DNA of 64,000 nt from Cryomorpha sp963748925 (GTDB lineage Bacteria; Bacteroidota; Bacteroidia; Flavobacteriales_D; Cryomorphaceae): NCBI GenBank assembly GCA_963748925.1, contig CAVVKG010000007.1:124001-188000 (forward strand), given 5' to 3'. Below the pieces are notes generated by a model that had not been told where the DNA came from, did no database searches, and saw nothing but the letters and a program-made list of their open reading frames with translations. Below, one piece after another: positions 49,601 to 56,730 of the stretch. The position numbers and the translations under genes were made by a program. Position 1 is the first letter of the stretch, and each line of letters opens with the position of its first letter.

Positions 49601-49790
49601 CAAGCTTGTTTTCACTCTTTACAAAATTCAGTGCATTTTTAATCGTACGAGACAAATGTTGCGACAAAAGTGCTGAAGCCTCCTCTTTATCTATCAAGGA
49701 TGTATTAATAAAAAATTTCTCCTTGTCGAGCTCGCCTATTTTCTGAGAGACAAGCTGAGTAACCAATTCTTCGTAAATCCCTTGATTCAT
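46650..49790 (-). CDS. PLD nuclease-DEAD/DEAH helicase-DUF3427 fusion
   Basis: 1,046 residues. After a helical N-terminus, a phospholipase D-type nuclease domain spans about 115-280 (the HxK motif is in NERLHAKAYLFF, with GSSNFSRSAL). SF2 helicase domains follow: motif I VVAATGTGKT (about 345), motif II IDECHH, motif III GLTATPERMDGG, motif VI QLGRGLRL. A C-terminal DUF3427 covers roughly the last 400 residues (GSWKRLCQ, GISYINHQKNNKRILLFLREK). The combination suggests ATP-driven DNA remodelling with a nuclease. Its start overlaps the NUDIX stop by four bases. The architecture is frequent in defence islands; its precise function is not established here. Confidence 0.9.
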   Translation of the reverse strand: MNQGIYEELVTQLVSQKIGELDKEKFFINTSLIDKEEASALLSQHLSRTIKNALNFVKSENKLETQIEIANKLIRVLNEELEKEDFTKDLIAIEGEILKAVFSKVDAHFSDFDLRLKEITPYTRLTHSELFTGGNGGLSLESELKKEILSADKVDLLVSFIKFKGIIILKKELEEFTNRGGKLRVITTTYMGASDYKAIQLLSELQNTEVKISYNAGNERLHAKAYLFFRNTGFHTGYIGSSNFSRSALTDGLEWNIKITTREVSHIIDKFQKTFDSYWGSDDFETFDDSIHREKLVKSLSQGRIPGGIGLNISFFDIKPYPFQSEILEKLEVERNVHDRNRNLVVAATGTGKTVISAFDYKRFKQENKSSKLLFLAHRKEILTQSISAYRGILKDNNFGELWVDGMVPDRYEFVFASIQTINNRLDQLDLSPEYFDYVVIDECHHLTANSYRGIINYFKPKVLLGLTATPERMDGGDIQEDFHNRIAAEIRLPQALDKKLLCPFQYFGITDSIDLSTVGWERGRYIPSELTKIYTANDRRVGEIIKALQEYTKDLHEVCALGFCVTIEHAKFMAEKFLLAGLKAAYLTAANASDRGALRADLQNKRINYLFVVDIFNEGIDIPEIDTVLFLRPTESLTIFLQQLGRGLRLADNKECLSVLDFVGNSRPEYNFENKFRALIGKTTTSVKKEIEDDFPHLPLGCSVVLEKKTKEVILQNITAATSLNTNQLILKIKTFEHQTTLPLTLKNFIELNNIALQAIYKRGSWKRLCQIAGKHDDFSTENEKQIVSAILRKWLSTSSTSYFQFILNLAKKQFNISIEEFDENGKIMLLMLHYDIWKKAQGFSSLEESIRAIGKSKVLVEEIIEVLEVLIDEIDFKEINFQLPYTQPLKIHSRYTRDQILAAFQLSSFVQKSSNREGVAENAALDTELLFINLIKSEENFSPTTMYDDYAINETLFHWQSQNAAGPETAKGISYINHQKNNKRILLFLREKAKDEFGNRLGYVFIGEGRIKEYYGSKPMSITWELNQPIPHNIWKDAAKLLAG

Positions 49791-50173
49791 AGACTAATAA
49801 ATTCTTTTACTATTGAAATATCTGCTTCTGCCCAATCGAGCTCGCTTAATTCGTTTTTGTCGAGTAAGAGATATTGACTATGCTCTTTTAGATATATTTC
49901 ACCCTCCACGTAATCTGCAATAAACGGAATGAGTTGGATAGAAAAACTGTCATAATCGTATCGTGATACACGAAGTTTTCTATTTATTTCAATCTCAATA
50001 TTTAACTCCTCTCTAATCTCTCTTTTAATACACTCTTTTTCACTTTCACCGGCCTCTATCTTCCCTCCCGGAAATTCCCATTTTAAGGGCATCTTCATCT
50101 CTGCACTTCGCTGCACAACAAGTGTCTTTCCGTTAATAATAATTATCGCGCAGGTTACGTCGATGGCTTTCAT
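49787..50173 (-). CDS. NUDIX hydrolase, MutT-like
   Basis: 128 residues. The Nudix box GGKIEAGESEKECIKREIREEL begins near residue 36 (G at 37, E at 43, RE..EE following), with Asn replacing the last Gly. The N-terminal CAIIIINGKTLVVQRS and WEFPGG are typical of the (deoxy)nucleoside triphosphate pyrophosphohydrolases of the MutT group. It is coupled to the helicase gene by a four-base overlap, so the pair probably acts together, for example by removing altered nucleotides or a signal nucleotide. That link is inference. Confidence 0.9.
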   Translation of the reverse strand: MKAIDVTCAIIIINGKTLVVQRSAEMKMPLKWEFPGGKIEAGESEKECIKREIREELNIEIEINRKLRVSRYDYDSFSIQLIPFIADYVEGEIYLKEHSQYLLLDKNELSELDWAEADISIVKEFISL

Positions 50174-50573
50174 TAGTTGAAATATTTCCAGTTTGAAAAT
50201 TTACGATTTTGCACTAAACCTATCTTTTCGGCTTAAATGTATGAATCTTCCCGGAGCTAAGTATTATGCCCTTATAACTCACTAAAATCCCCAAAAATTC
50301 CGTATCTTACTTACTAAACCAACCAATCAAAATAACCCCACAACCAAACCCAAATCGGAGATGCTGATAAATCTCCGATTTCGTCAGTAAAACAACAAGG
50401 TCATAGCGCTTTGCTAGCGCTTTCATAGCGCCTTCATAGCGCTATGCTGGCGGTCCTCCTCCTATCCAGACATACTACAACCCCTATATAACCGTTATCT
50501 AACTAAACACTAGCAAGTAACTAACAAGCATCTAACTAAATACAAGAAAAGGTTCAACTAAAATGAAGAAATC
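50174..50573. repeat. Intergenic with CTGA..TCAG and AGCGC repeats
   Basis: No gene. CTGATAAATC (50364-50373) pairs with GATTTCGTCAG (50377-50387). From 50402 there are four near-repeats of CATAGCGCTTTGCTAGCGC type. These belong to the dispersed palindromes also found at 53.45-53.51 kb. A divergent promoter for the NUDIX and the 50574 genes must lie here, but I cannot place it with confidence. Confidence 0.6.
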
Positions 50574-51314
50574 ATGGCAAAGCAACGAGGTATCAACCCA
50601 TTCACAGGAAAAGTCGGCGAAGTAGTAGGCCGCAAACTAAACGGAGAATATATAATATCAGCCCCGGGCGGCTTCACATCCGAGAAACTCCAGGCAGGCA
50701 AAAAAGACCAATTTAAAGCAGTATTCGAGAATGCCAGCGAATTTCGCAGAGCCTCTATGATGGCTTCCGCCATTTACAAGACTATCGACAAGGATGAATT
50801 TTCAGCCAACTTACACGGCAAGGCTTACAACTACCTCGTAGGCCAACTTCAGAATTTTCTCAAATACGACAAGGTTCACCCAAAAGGAAAAAGAAAACCA
50901 AATGAAACGGCTATAATGCAGTCGGTCGGTTATCAATTCAATCCTCCCGCTCAGTCCACACTAAAAGACAATCTGCAAATCACCGAAACAGACCAAACCA
51001 ACCTCACCATTACGATCCCCCGCGGAGGCGATCAGTTCGTATGGCCAAAGCCCGCTGCAGCCATCCAGCTATTCTTCAACACCGCTCAAATCGACTACCA
51101 AAACCAAACCGCTCCCAACCCCGCATTCCATTTTGAAGAATTGCGCAAAGAAGAAATCCCACCCAATCACCAAATCCAGATCCCTACACCCCCGGGCAAT
51201 TGCCTCCTCCTAATCGGCGCCCGCTTCCTCGAAGAAGTTAATAACGACTTCTACCTCCTCCATAACAAAACCCACAGCCCGCTTTTTATTGGGTATTATC
51301 GGAAGGGTGATTAG
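50574..51314 (+). CDS. Bacteroidota-specific hypothetical protein
   Basis: 246 residues, no signal peptide or membrane segment. It starts MAKQRGINPFTGKVGEVVGRK with GGFTSEKLQ and ENASEFRRASMMASAIYKT. This pattern (small basic N-terminus, 'GxIGxVxxxK', 'ENxSEFxRAxxxA') is a recurring Bacteroidota family of unknown function, often in several copies per genome. The C-terminal half is Pro-rich (IPPNHQIQIPTPPGNCLLL) and beta-like. It follows the NUDIX gene divergently. Confidence 0.75.
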   Translation: MAKQRGINPFTGKVGEVVGRKLNGEYIISAPGGFTSEKLQAGKKDQFKAVFENASEFRRASMMASAIYKTIDKDEFSANLHGKAYNYLVGQLQNFLKYDKVHPKGKRKPNETAIMQSVGYQFNPPAQSTLKDNLQITETDQTNLTITIPRGGDQFVWPKPAAAIQLFFNTAQIDYQNQTAPNPAFHFEELRKEEIPPNHQIQIPTPPGNCLLLIGARFLEEVNNDFYLLHNKTHSPLFIGYYRKGD

Positions 51315-51652
51315 AGGTTAGTTTTTGGTGCCTGGTACTGACGACGCGCTACTGACCCTAAAGGTCAGCATGTTCCAACCATACGGACGCCCTGACATAC
51401 GCCCTCCCTCTGGTCGTCGGTCGCCAGCATTTCCGATTCCTGGTTTTTAGACTAGTAAACCGCGAACTTCGGTCGCATCTGCCCGTGTCTTGATAATGTA
51501 GGAAAACTTGAAAAAAGGGATTATCAAACTCGCAAAAAGATACGTCAGATCGAGTGGCCGAAAGCCTTAGGAATTGTAGGCGCCACAATTCCACTGATTT
51601 GCTCGACTTTAACAGAATACGTACTCCTCATCTTTCTCGCTACTAGAAATGG
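51315..51652. repeat. Non-coding sequence before repeat A copy 2
   Basis: Contains CTGACC-CTAAA-GGTCAG (51352-51368) and a stretch similar to the repeat C target (TACGTCAGATCGAGTG at 51541-51556). No gene seen; a minus-strand frame across it has no family features. Confidence 0.5.
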
Positions 51653-51990
51653 AGGATAAAGGCGACGGGCTATCGCGGGAAGGGCCCCGAAAAATGTGCG
51701 GAACCGAAGGCGTGAGCCGAGCTCACCGATTCCTAACAAATCAATACCTAGAGGTAATTTGAGTTGCACGGCCAGGGCGGCGAAGGCCTTGTGCGACAAG
51801 TGCAAGCTCAAATTCGGATTTTTCGGTGCCTTTTTTGCTTTACTTTTTGGGCAAGCAACTAAGGGAGCATCGCGGACGTTCTCACAGATACTTTTAAATT
51901 TATATTATTTCATCTGTAAAAAGTAAAAAGAAGACACATTCCTCCGGTGGCTGAGTATTACCCGCTGCGCTGGGCATCTCCTTTTTTAAG
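51653..51990 (+). repeat. Repeat A, copy 2
   Basis: Second copy of the structured repeat at 34883-35225, with the same 13-bp bulged stem (AATTTGAGTTGCA with TGCAAGCTCAAATT) and inner CTTGT-GCG-ACAAG hairpin. It ends with element D copy 3 (51863-51928, ACGTTCTCACAGATAC). It lacks the CTGAC palindrome present in copy 1. A short frame here (51696-51926) is open only because copy 2 has CAA where copy 1 has TAA. Confidence 0.75.
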
Positions 51991-52004
51991 TGTGTTTCGG
52001 CTTC

Positions 52005-52104
52005 GCATCTCGATACAACCGACGAAGGAGCTCAGCGAAGCTAATTTTCACTTTAAGAATCTCTAACTCGCTCTGCTCGAAGAGCTTCTAAAAGGGAAAA
52101 TCAC
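52005..52104 (-). repeat. Repeat C module flanking the IS110 left end
   Basis: Reverse-orientation copy of the repeat C modules (CGGCTTCGCATCTCGATAC, CGAAGGAGCTCAGCGAAGC, TTTTCACTTTAAGAATCTC, GAGCTTCTAAAAG), running directly into the IS110 junction at AAAATCACTC. The other half of the repeat continues past 53327 as GATGTGACGTGC and TTTTAACAGGACGGCAGTG. Confidence 0.75.
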
Positions 52105-52137
52105 TCCTTTAGACTTGTATTAGCTTTACAAATCGGG

Positions 52138-52272
52138 AAAAGGGAAGGTAAACCATTGTCACTCCAGCAAAGAGCTATACATCGATTCGGACCTTTCCTT
52201 TTTTCATCATGCAAGTATCAAATAGAAATTCAGGGATTATGCCCTATTATTAAGGAGTTGATTTATGCATGA
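52138..52272 (+). ncRNA. Predicted IS110 bridge RNA (target and donor loops)
   Basis: Two hairpins in the left end. Target loop: AAAAGGGAAGGT (52138-52149) pairs with ACCTTTCCTTTT (52191-52202). Its 41-base loop contains TCACTC (52159-52164), identical to the left target plus core, and ACATCGA (52179-52185), the reverse complement of core plus right target TCGATGT. Donor loop: TCATGCA (52207-52213) pairs with TGCATGA (52266-52272). It contains ATAGAAAT (52222-52229), identical to the right terminus of the element, and AAGGA (52252-52256), complementary to the left terminus TCCTT. Order (target loop then donor loop, left guide then right guide) is that of the known IS110 bridge RNAs. Expression is not shown. 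Confidence 0.78.
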
Positions 52273-52307
52273 CTATCCCGAGTTATTACAAAACTAAATT
52301 AAAAATC

Positions 52308-53321
52308 ATGAAGAATCCAACTTATTTCATTGGTATTGATGTCAGCAAAAGCACAGTTGATATGACCCTTATTTTAGCAGGGAGACCGGTTCATCACGTG
52401 GTGAAGAATACACGGCCTTCAATTAAGAAACACTTGAAAATGCTGCTGGATGAGTATGCATTGAAAGAATCTGATATTGCCATTGGTATTGAGAATACAG
52501 GAAATTACAGCTTACCATCTTTAGAGGTTTTTTCTCAAACGGCTGTTGTGCTTTATTTACTTTCTCCATTGCATATGAGTAAGAGCATGGGGTTGGTAAG
52601 AGGCAAAACCGACTGTATTGACAGTTTTCGTATTGCACAGTTTCTTTCAAAGAACTATGCCGAACTTGCGGAGTATTTACCAAAACGGGAGGTCATATCA
52701 GAGCTGACCTTATTGCTCTCCAGGCGTAGTAAACTTCAGAAACTCATCCGGTCTGAAATGAGTACGACGGAGGCGCTGTGTTGCGTAAAGAAAGGAATGG
52801 CAACTCGGCTTATCATTGCCCAGAGCAAGGCAGACATCAAGCACCTTAAAAAGCAGATTAAACGAATAGAGGAAGCCATCCAGGCACTGATCAAAGCAGA
52901 TGAGCAGCTTTCTCATCATAGCGATTTGCTTCAATCGATTCCTGGGGTTGGAAAAGTACTAACGTGGTATCTATTGGTAAAAACAAATGAATTTAAAAAC
53001 ATCAATGAAGCAAGAAAACTTGCCTGCTTTGCTGGCGTGGCTCCTTTCGAGCACTCATCCGGATCATCGGTGAGAGGGCGCACCAAAGTCTCTGTATATG
53101 CTGATAAAGTATTGAAAAAAGTACTGCATATGGCCGCCATGAGAGCTTCAACTCTCGAAGGTGAGCTCAGAGACTACTACCTGAGAAAAGTTAATGAAGG
53201 GAAAAATAAAATGTCTGTTTTAAATGCATTACGCAATAAATTAATACACCGCATTATTGCCGTCATTAACAGAAATCAACCGTATTTAAAAAATCATCAA
53301 AATCACTTGATATTGTCATAG
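52308..53321 (+). CDS. IS110-family transposase/recombinase (DEDD-type)
   Basis: 337 residues from the ATG at 52308. The N-terminal RuvC-like DEDD domain has FIGIDVSKSTVDM (first Asp) and GIENTGNY (Glu), and RGKTDCIDSFRIAQFL supplies the C-terminal acidic pair. The C-terminal Transposase_20 domain contains LQSIPGVGKVLTWYLL, then FAGVAPFEHSSGSSVRGRTKVS with the conserved Ser. An ATG at 52269 would add 13 residues but falls inside the donor-loop stem, so 52308 is favoured. The enzyme would act with the RNA encoded just upstream. Confidence 0.93.
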   Translation: MKNPTYFIGIDVSKSTVDMTLILAGRPVHHVVKNTRPSIKKHLKMLLDEYALKESDIAIGIENTGNYSLPSLEVFSQTAVVLYLLSPLHMSKSMGLVRGKTDCIDSFRIAQFLSKNYAELAEYLPKREVISELTLLLSRRSKLQKLIRSEMSTTEALCCVKKGMATRLIIAQSKADIKHLKKQIKRIEEAIQALIKADEQLSHHSDLLQSIPGVGKVLTWYLLVKTNEFKNINEARKLACFAGVAPFEHSSGSSVRGRTKVSVYADKVLKKVLHMAAMRASTLEGELRDYYLRKVNEGKNKMSVLNALRNKLIHRIIAVINRNQPYLKNHQNHLILS

Positions 53322-53326
53322 AAATC

Positions 53327-53762
53327 GATGTGACGTGCATTTTGGTATAATTGATCAAAACGAATTTTAACAGGACGGCAGTGATTCGTAATTTATTTTC
53401 CCATCACCAAATCAGCACATTCAACATCCTGATCCAAGATGCTGATCCAAGATGCTGACCGCAGCGTCAGTACCGCAGCGTCAGTATGCTGACAAATCTT
53501 TGATTTCGTCAGTACCAAACCACTTCGCGCCTTAGCGCCTTGGCGAGAAACAAAAAGTGAGCAACGCGAACCTCAGCGCCCTCCGCGTAAAAACTTTGCG
53601 TCTTAGCGGTTAAAAGCACCCAAACAACCAATCAAATCCAAAGGAAACTCCCCAAAACGAAAACCACTTGCAGCTTAAAGCTTACGGCTTACAGCTCCTT
53701 TCAAATACAGCCGAGCCATGCGCCCCACTAGCGACTCGCGACTCGTGACTCGCGACTTAAGC
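53327..53762. repeat. Repeat-rich region right of the IS110
   Basis: Starts with the second half of the interrupted repeat C. At 53430-53512 lie several GATGCTGA..TCAG palindromes (for example GCTGACAAATCTTTGATTTCGTCAG-type at 53488-53512). Then come GCGCCTTAGCGCC and CTTTGCGTCTTAGCGG phrases and a tandem GACTCGCGACT-like tail. No gene. Confidence 0.65.
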
Positions 53763-55610
53763 CTACCCCTCCTTCCAAACCCGGAAACAAATAAGCGCAT
53801 AAATCAACGCCGACTGATCCTGCCTCCCACTCCTATGCGCCTCAACCAATCCCCGAATAGCATCCCCATCAAAATACGCCTGATCTGCAAAATACTCCAC
53901 GGGCAAAAACGCATCAAGCACTTCCTTCTTCGCCAACAAACTCCGCAAAGGCATCCCAAACCCCGCCTTCCGCCGATGTGTGACATACCGCGGAATAACA
54001 TCCGCATAAGCCTCCTTCAAAATTTTCTTCGACTTCATCTTCCAGTTGAGCTTGTACTCCACAGGCAGCCCGGCCGCAAACGTCACCAAATGATGATCTA
54101 AAAACGGCACCCTGCTCTCCAGTCCGTAAGCCATGCTCGACCCATCGAGATAATGCAGATTCTTAACCAGAAAATTCTCCATCTCAAACTCAAACAAAGC
54201 GTCAAACGGATCTTTTCCGGAAGGGAAATAAGGCGCTACAAACTCATCAAACCCTGCATCTCCATTAAAAACCGAAAGTGCCGAATCCACATCGCCCACC
54301 AAACTGTACCGACTGGGTTCGTAGTCTTTTCCAATATTATTGCCCCACTTCTGTAAATACCGGCGATACGCCTTAAACGGACCCTTCCCGGCATTGACAG
54401 ATCGCATGGCAGTGCCCACCAGCGGGTTGAGTCCGGGAATGCGCTGCGACATCTGACTAAGCCGAAGCAAAAAATGCCCGTTGTACCCAAGAAAAAGCTC
54501 ATCGGCACCCATACCGCTCAGCACCACCCGGTGATCGGCGGCGGCCTCACGGGCAATAAGCATGGCGGGAATAATCGATCCATCGGCTATCAAATCATCG
54601 CAGGCGTGAACAGCATTGTGGAGATTTTCGGCAGTGAGCGTGTCTTGACCAATCGGTATTTGCCGCAGGTCAAGACCCCAGTCTGCCGCCAGTTTCCGTG
54701 CGTAATACCCGTCAGATGTTGTGCCCTCGGCCTTGAGGTCGCTGGCATTTTTCACGGCGCAGTAATGCACGTTATTTCCGCCTTTGAGGTAGTGCGCAAT
54801 GATCGAACTGTCCAACCCTCCCGAAAGGTAATTCGCAATGGGCACATCGCCAATTAGCCTGCTCTTTACGGCTGTTTCCAGCAAATGGCTCAGCTCTGCT
54901 TTGGCATCATCATAACTCCCTTTAAAGGGCACAATTTCTTTAGAAAGTTCCCAGTACTTCTCGCTGCGTTTCTTCCCGGTGTGAAGGTCTATCTCGAGCA
55001 TTTCGGCCGGTTTCAAACGCCGCACTTCCGCATGTAGCGTCTCAGTTCCGGGTGAGTATTTAAACGCCAGATACCTCCCGATCCCCCCTTCATTTAGCGA
55101 AAGCGATAACCCCGCCGACTTGAAAGCCTTAATCTCACTGGCGAAGGCAAAAACACCGTTTCGCTCGTAGATATATAGCGGTTTTACGCCCATCCTGTCC
55201 CGGTAGAGCATGAGTTTCTGCTTCTGCCTGTCGAGGATGGCAATGGCAAAATCGCCGCTAAGCTTACTCACAAAGTCGCTGCCATATTTGAGGTAGAGCT
55301 TCAGAATAACTTCAGTATCTGTCTTGGAATGGAAGGTCTCGCCGGCCAGATACGTGGCGCGCAACTCTTCAAAATTGTACACCTCGCCATTGTAAATCAG
55401 GGTGGCAGGCCCCTCGGTCATCGGCTGATTTCCGGCTGTGCTCAAATCGATTATCGACAGTCGGCGGTGCCCCAGATACACCTGATGCGCTGCGCAAGTT
55501 TCGGCGATATAATCACCCGAATCGGGCCCGCGGTGCACAAGGCTTTCCAGCGCTGCCGCAGCGTTGATTCCCTCCAGACTTTTAGCCACAAACCCTACTA
55601 TTCCACACAT
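53763..55610 (-). CDS. asnB: Asparagine synthase (glutamine-hydrolysing), AsnB-type
   Basis: 615 residues. MCGIVGF places the class II glutaminase Cys at position 2, with RLSIIDLS, YNGEVYNFEEL and SGDFAIAILDR. The synthetase half has the PP-loop LSGGLDSSIIAHYL and GADELFLGYNGHF. Such AsnB paralogues within Bacteroidota polysaccharide clusters often amidate sugar acids and not free aspartate; the glycosyltransferase and O-antigen ligase next door support that. It lies downstream of them on the same strand, 18 bases after the glycosyltransferase. Confidence 0.93.
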   Translation of the reverse strand: MCGIVGFVAKSLEGINAAAALESLVHRGPDSGDYIAETCAAHQVYLGHRRLSIIDLSTAGNQPMTEGPATLIYNGEVYNFEELRATYLAGETFHSKTDTEVILKLYLKYGSDFVSKLSGDFAIAILDRQKQKLMLYRDRMGVKPLYIYERNGVFAFASEIKAFKSAGLSLSLNEGGIGRYLAFKYSPGTETLHAEVRRLKPAEMLEIDLHTGKKRSEKYWELSKEIVPFKGSYDDAKAELSHLLETAVKSRLIGDVPIANYLSGGLDSSIIAHYLKGGNNVHYCAVKNASDLKAEGTTSDGYYARKLAADWGLDLRQIPIGQDTLTAENLHNAVHACDDLIADGSIIPAMLIAREAAADHRVVLSGMGADELFLGYNGHFLLRLSQMSQRIPGLNPLVGTAMRSVNAGKGPFKAYRRYLQKWGNNIGKDYEPSRYSLVGDVDSALSVFNGDAGFDEFVAPYFPSGKDPFDALFEFEMENFLVKNLHYLDGSSMAYGLESRVPFLDHHLVTFAAGLPVEYKLNWKMKSKKILKEAYADVIPRYVTHRRKAGFGMPLRSLLAKKEVLDAFLPVEYFADQAYFDGDAIRGLVEAHRSGRQDQSALIYALICFRVWKEG

Positions 55611-55628
55611 TTCGACTCCAGAATTTGG

Positions 55629-56730
55629 TTAAACACGCCACCTAGCTTCGCCACCATCGCCGATGCGGTGAAATCCGGCTTCGTACAGCTCCCGCGACTT
55701 TGCACCCATATCTCTGCGCAGATCAGCATTATCGATAAGCAGCGCCAGCTTTTCGGCCAGTATTTCGGGCTCAGGATCTTTAAGTAAAAAACCATTTTGA
55801 CCATCCTTCACGCTTTGTGATATGGCTCCCCTGTCCGTGCTCACAATCGGCAATGCCGCAGCCATGGCCTCCACCACACTCCAGGGGTGCCCTTCCGGCA
55901 AACGGGGCGCAAAGACAAAAATATCGGTATCGGCAAGCGCCTGCCACTTGGCCTCGCCATGCACCGACTTGTGGAGGGAGCAATGTGGCAATCCCGCAGC
56001 TACAGCCTCACAACGCGCCTTGTATTCCACATTATCCCAACTTCCGTAGGCGTGGAATTCAAAAGTGGGTAAATCGTATTTCCGATGCAAAAGGGTAAGG
56101 GCTTCCAGCAATTCCAGAATCCCCTTTCCGGGAAGGTAATTTGCCAGGTAGGTAACTTGAAGCACCTGCTTCTCCCTCTCGACTGTTAAGGAGTGCGAAG
56201 GTGCGGGAAATGCGTAATCGGCACCATTGGGCACCACGAAAATGCGCTCGTCGGGAATCAACCCCTGAAAAATAGGCCTCAGATTATCGCCCAGCACAAT
56301 AGCTCCATCCACCTTTTTAAGCTGCTTTTTTACCGCCTTTCGGCGAAAGCCGTCTAAACCGTCATACCAGCTGCGCCACACACTTCCGCGCAACTGGATA
56401 AGCACACGAGCCCCCGAGGCTGCGGCCATTCTGATAAAGGGAATATCCTTGAAAAATCCGGCCGTAGTTTGCCCGATGGGAATAAGAACCACGTCGGGGC
56501 TTTACCTCTTTCACCATCTTCTTAAAGGCGCGGTATTTCTTGCGAATGACTTGTATTTTGCCCAGCTGCATCTTTCCCATATCGGCCACCGACGCATTGA
56601 TGCGAGTATCGAAATGGTGCAGATCAAAGGCTTCGCGCAGGCTCGAATTGAGAATAATCTCTGTAGCCAGCGCGGGACCCATCAGCGGAGGCGGCAACTT
56701 GCCGAGTATTAATATTCGCGGTTTATCCAT
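55629..56730 (-). pseudogene. GT4-type glycosyltransferase, frameshifted
   Basis: Two frames form one enzyme of about 367 residues. N-terminal: MDKPRILILGKLPPPLMGPA, with the Gly-rich donor loop. C-terminal: LQVTYLANYLPGKGILELLEAL, FAPRLPEGHPWSVVEAMAAALPIVST (the EX7E motif). The frames meet at a GGGG run (56496-56499, CCCC in the coding strand): with three it reads KP-DVVLIPIGQTTAGFF without a break. All catalytic parts are intact. The start overlaps the O-antigen ligase-like gene by 22 bases. Confidence 0.85.

Larger units (their letters stand above)
52105..53326 (+). mobile_element. IS110-family insertion sequence
   Basis: The ends are fixed by comparison with the empty repeat C site at 37346-37366. 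The empty site reads AAAATCAC-TC-GACGTGACG in the element's orientation. The occupied site reads AAAATCAC-TC-CTTTAG... and ...ATAGAAA-TC-GATGTGACG. A TC dinucleotide is the only shared core, at 52105-52106 and 53325-53326. That gives a 1.2-kb element with no terminal inverted repeats and about 200 bases of non-coding left end, the IS110-group layout. Insertion is into a dispersed repeat, as is common for the family. Confidence 0.88.

Noticed and set aside
51696..51926. A 76-codon frame (ALCDKCKLKFGFFG...) inside repeat A
   Set aside because: The other copy of the repeat has a stop in the same frame, and the core is identical at the base level, not just at the protein level.
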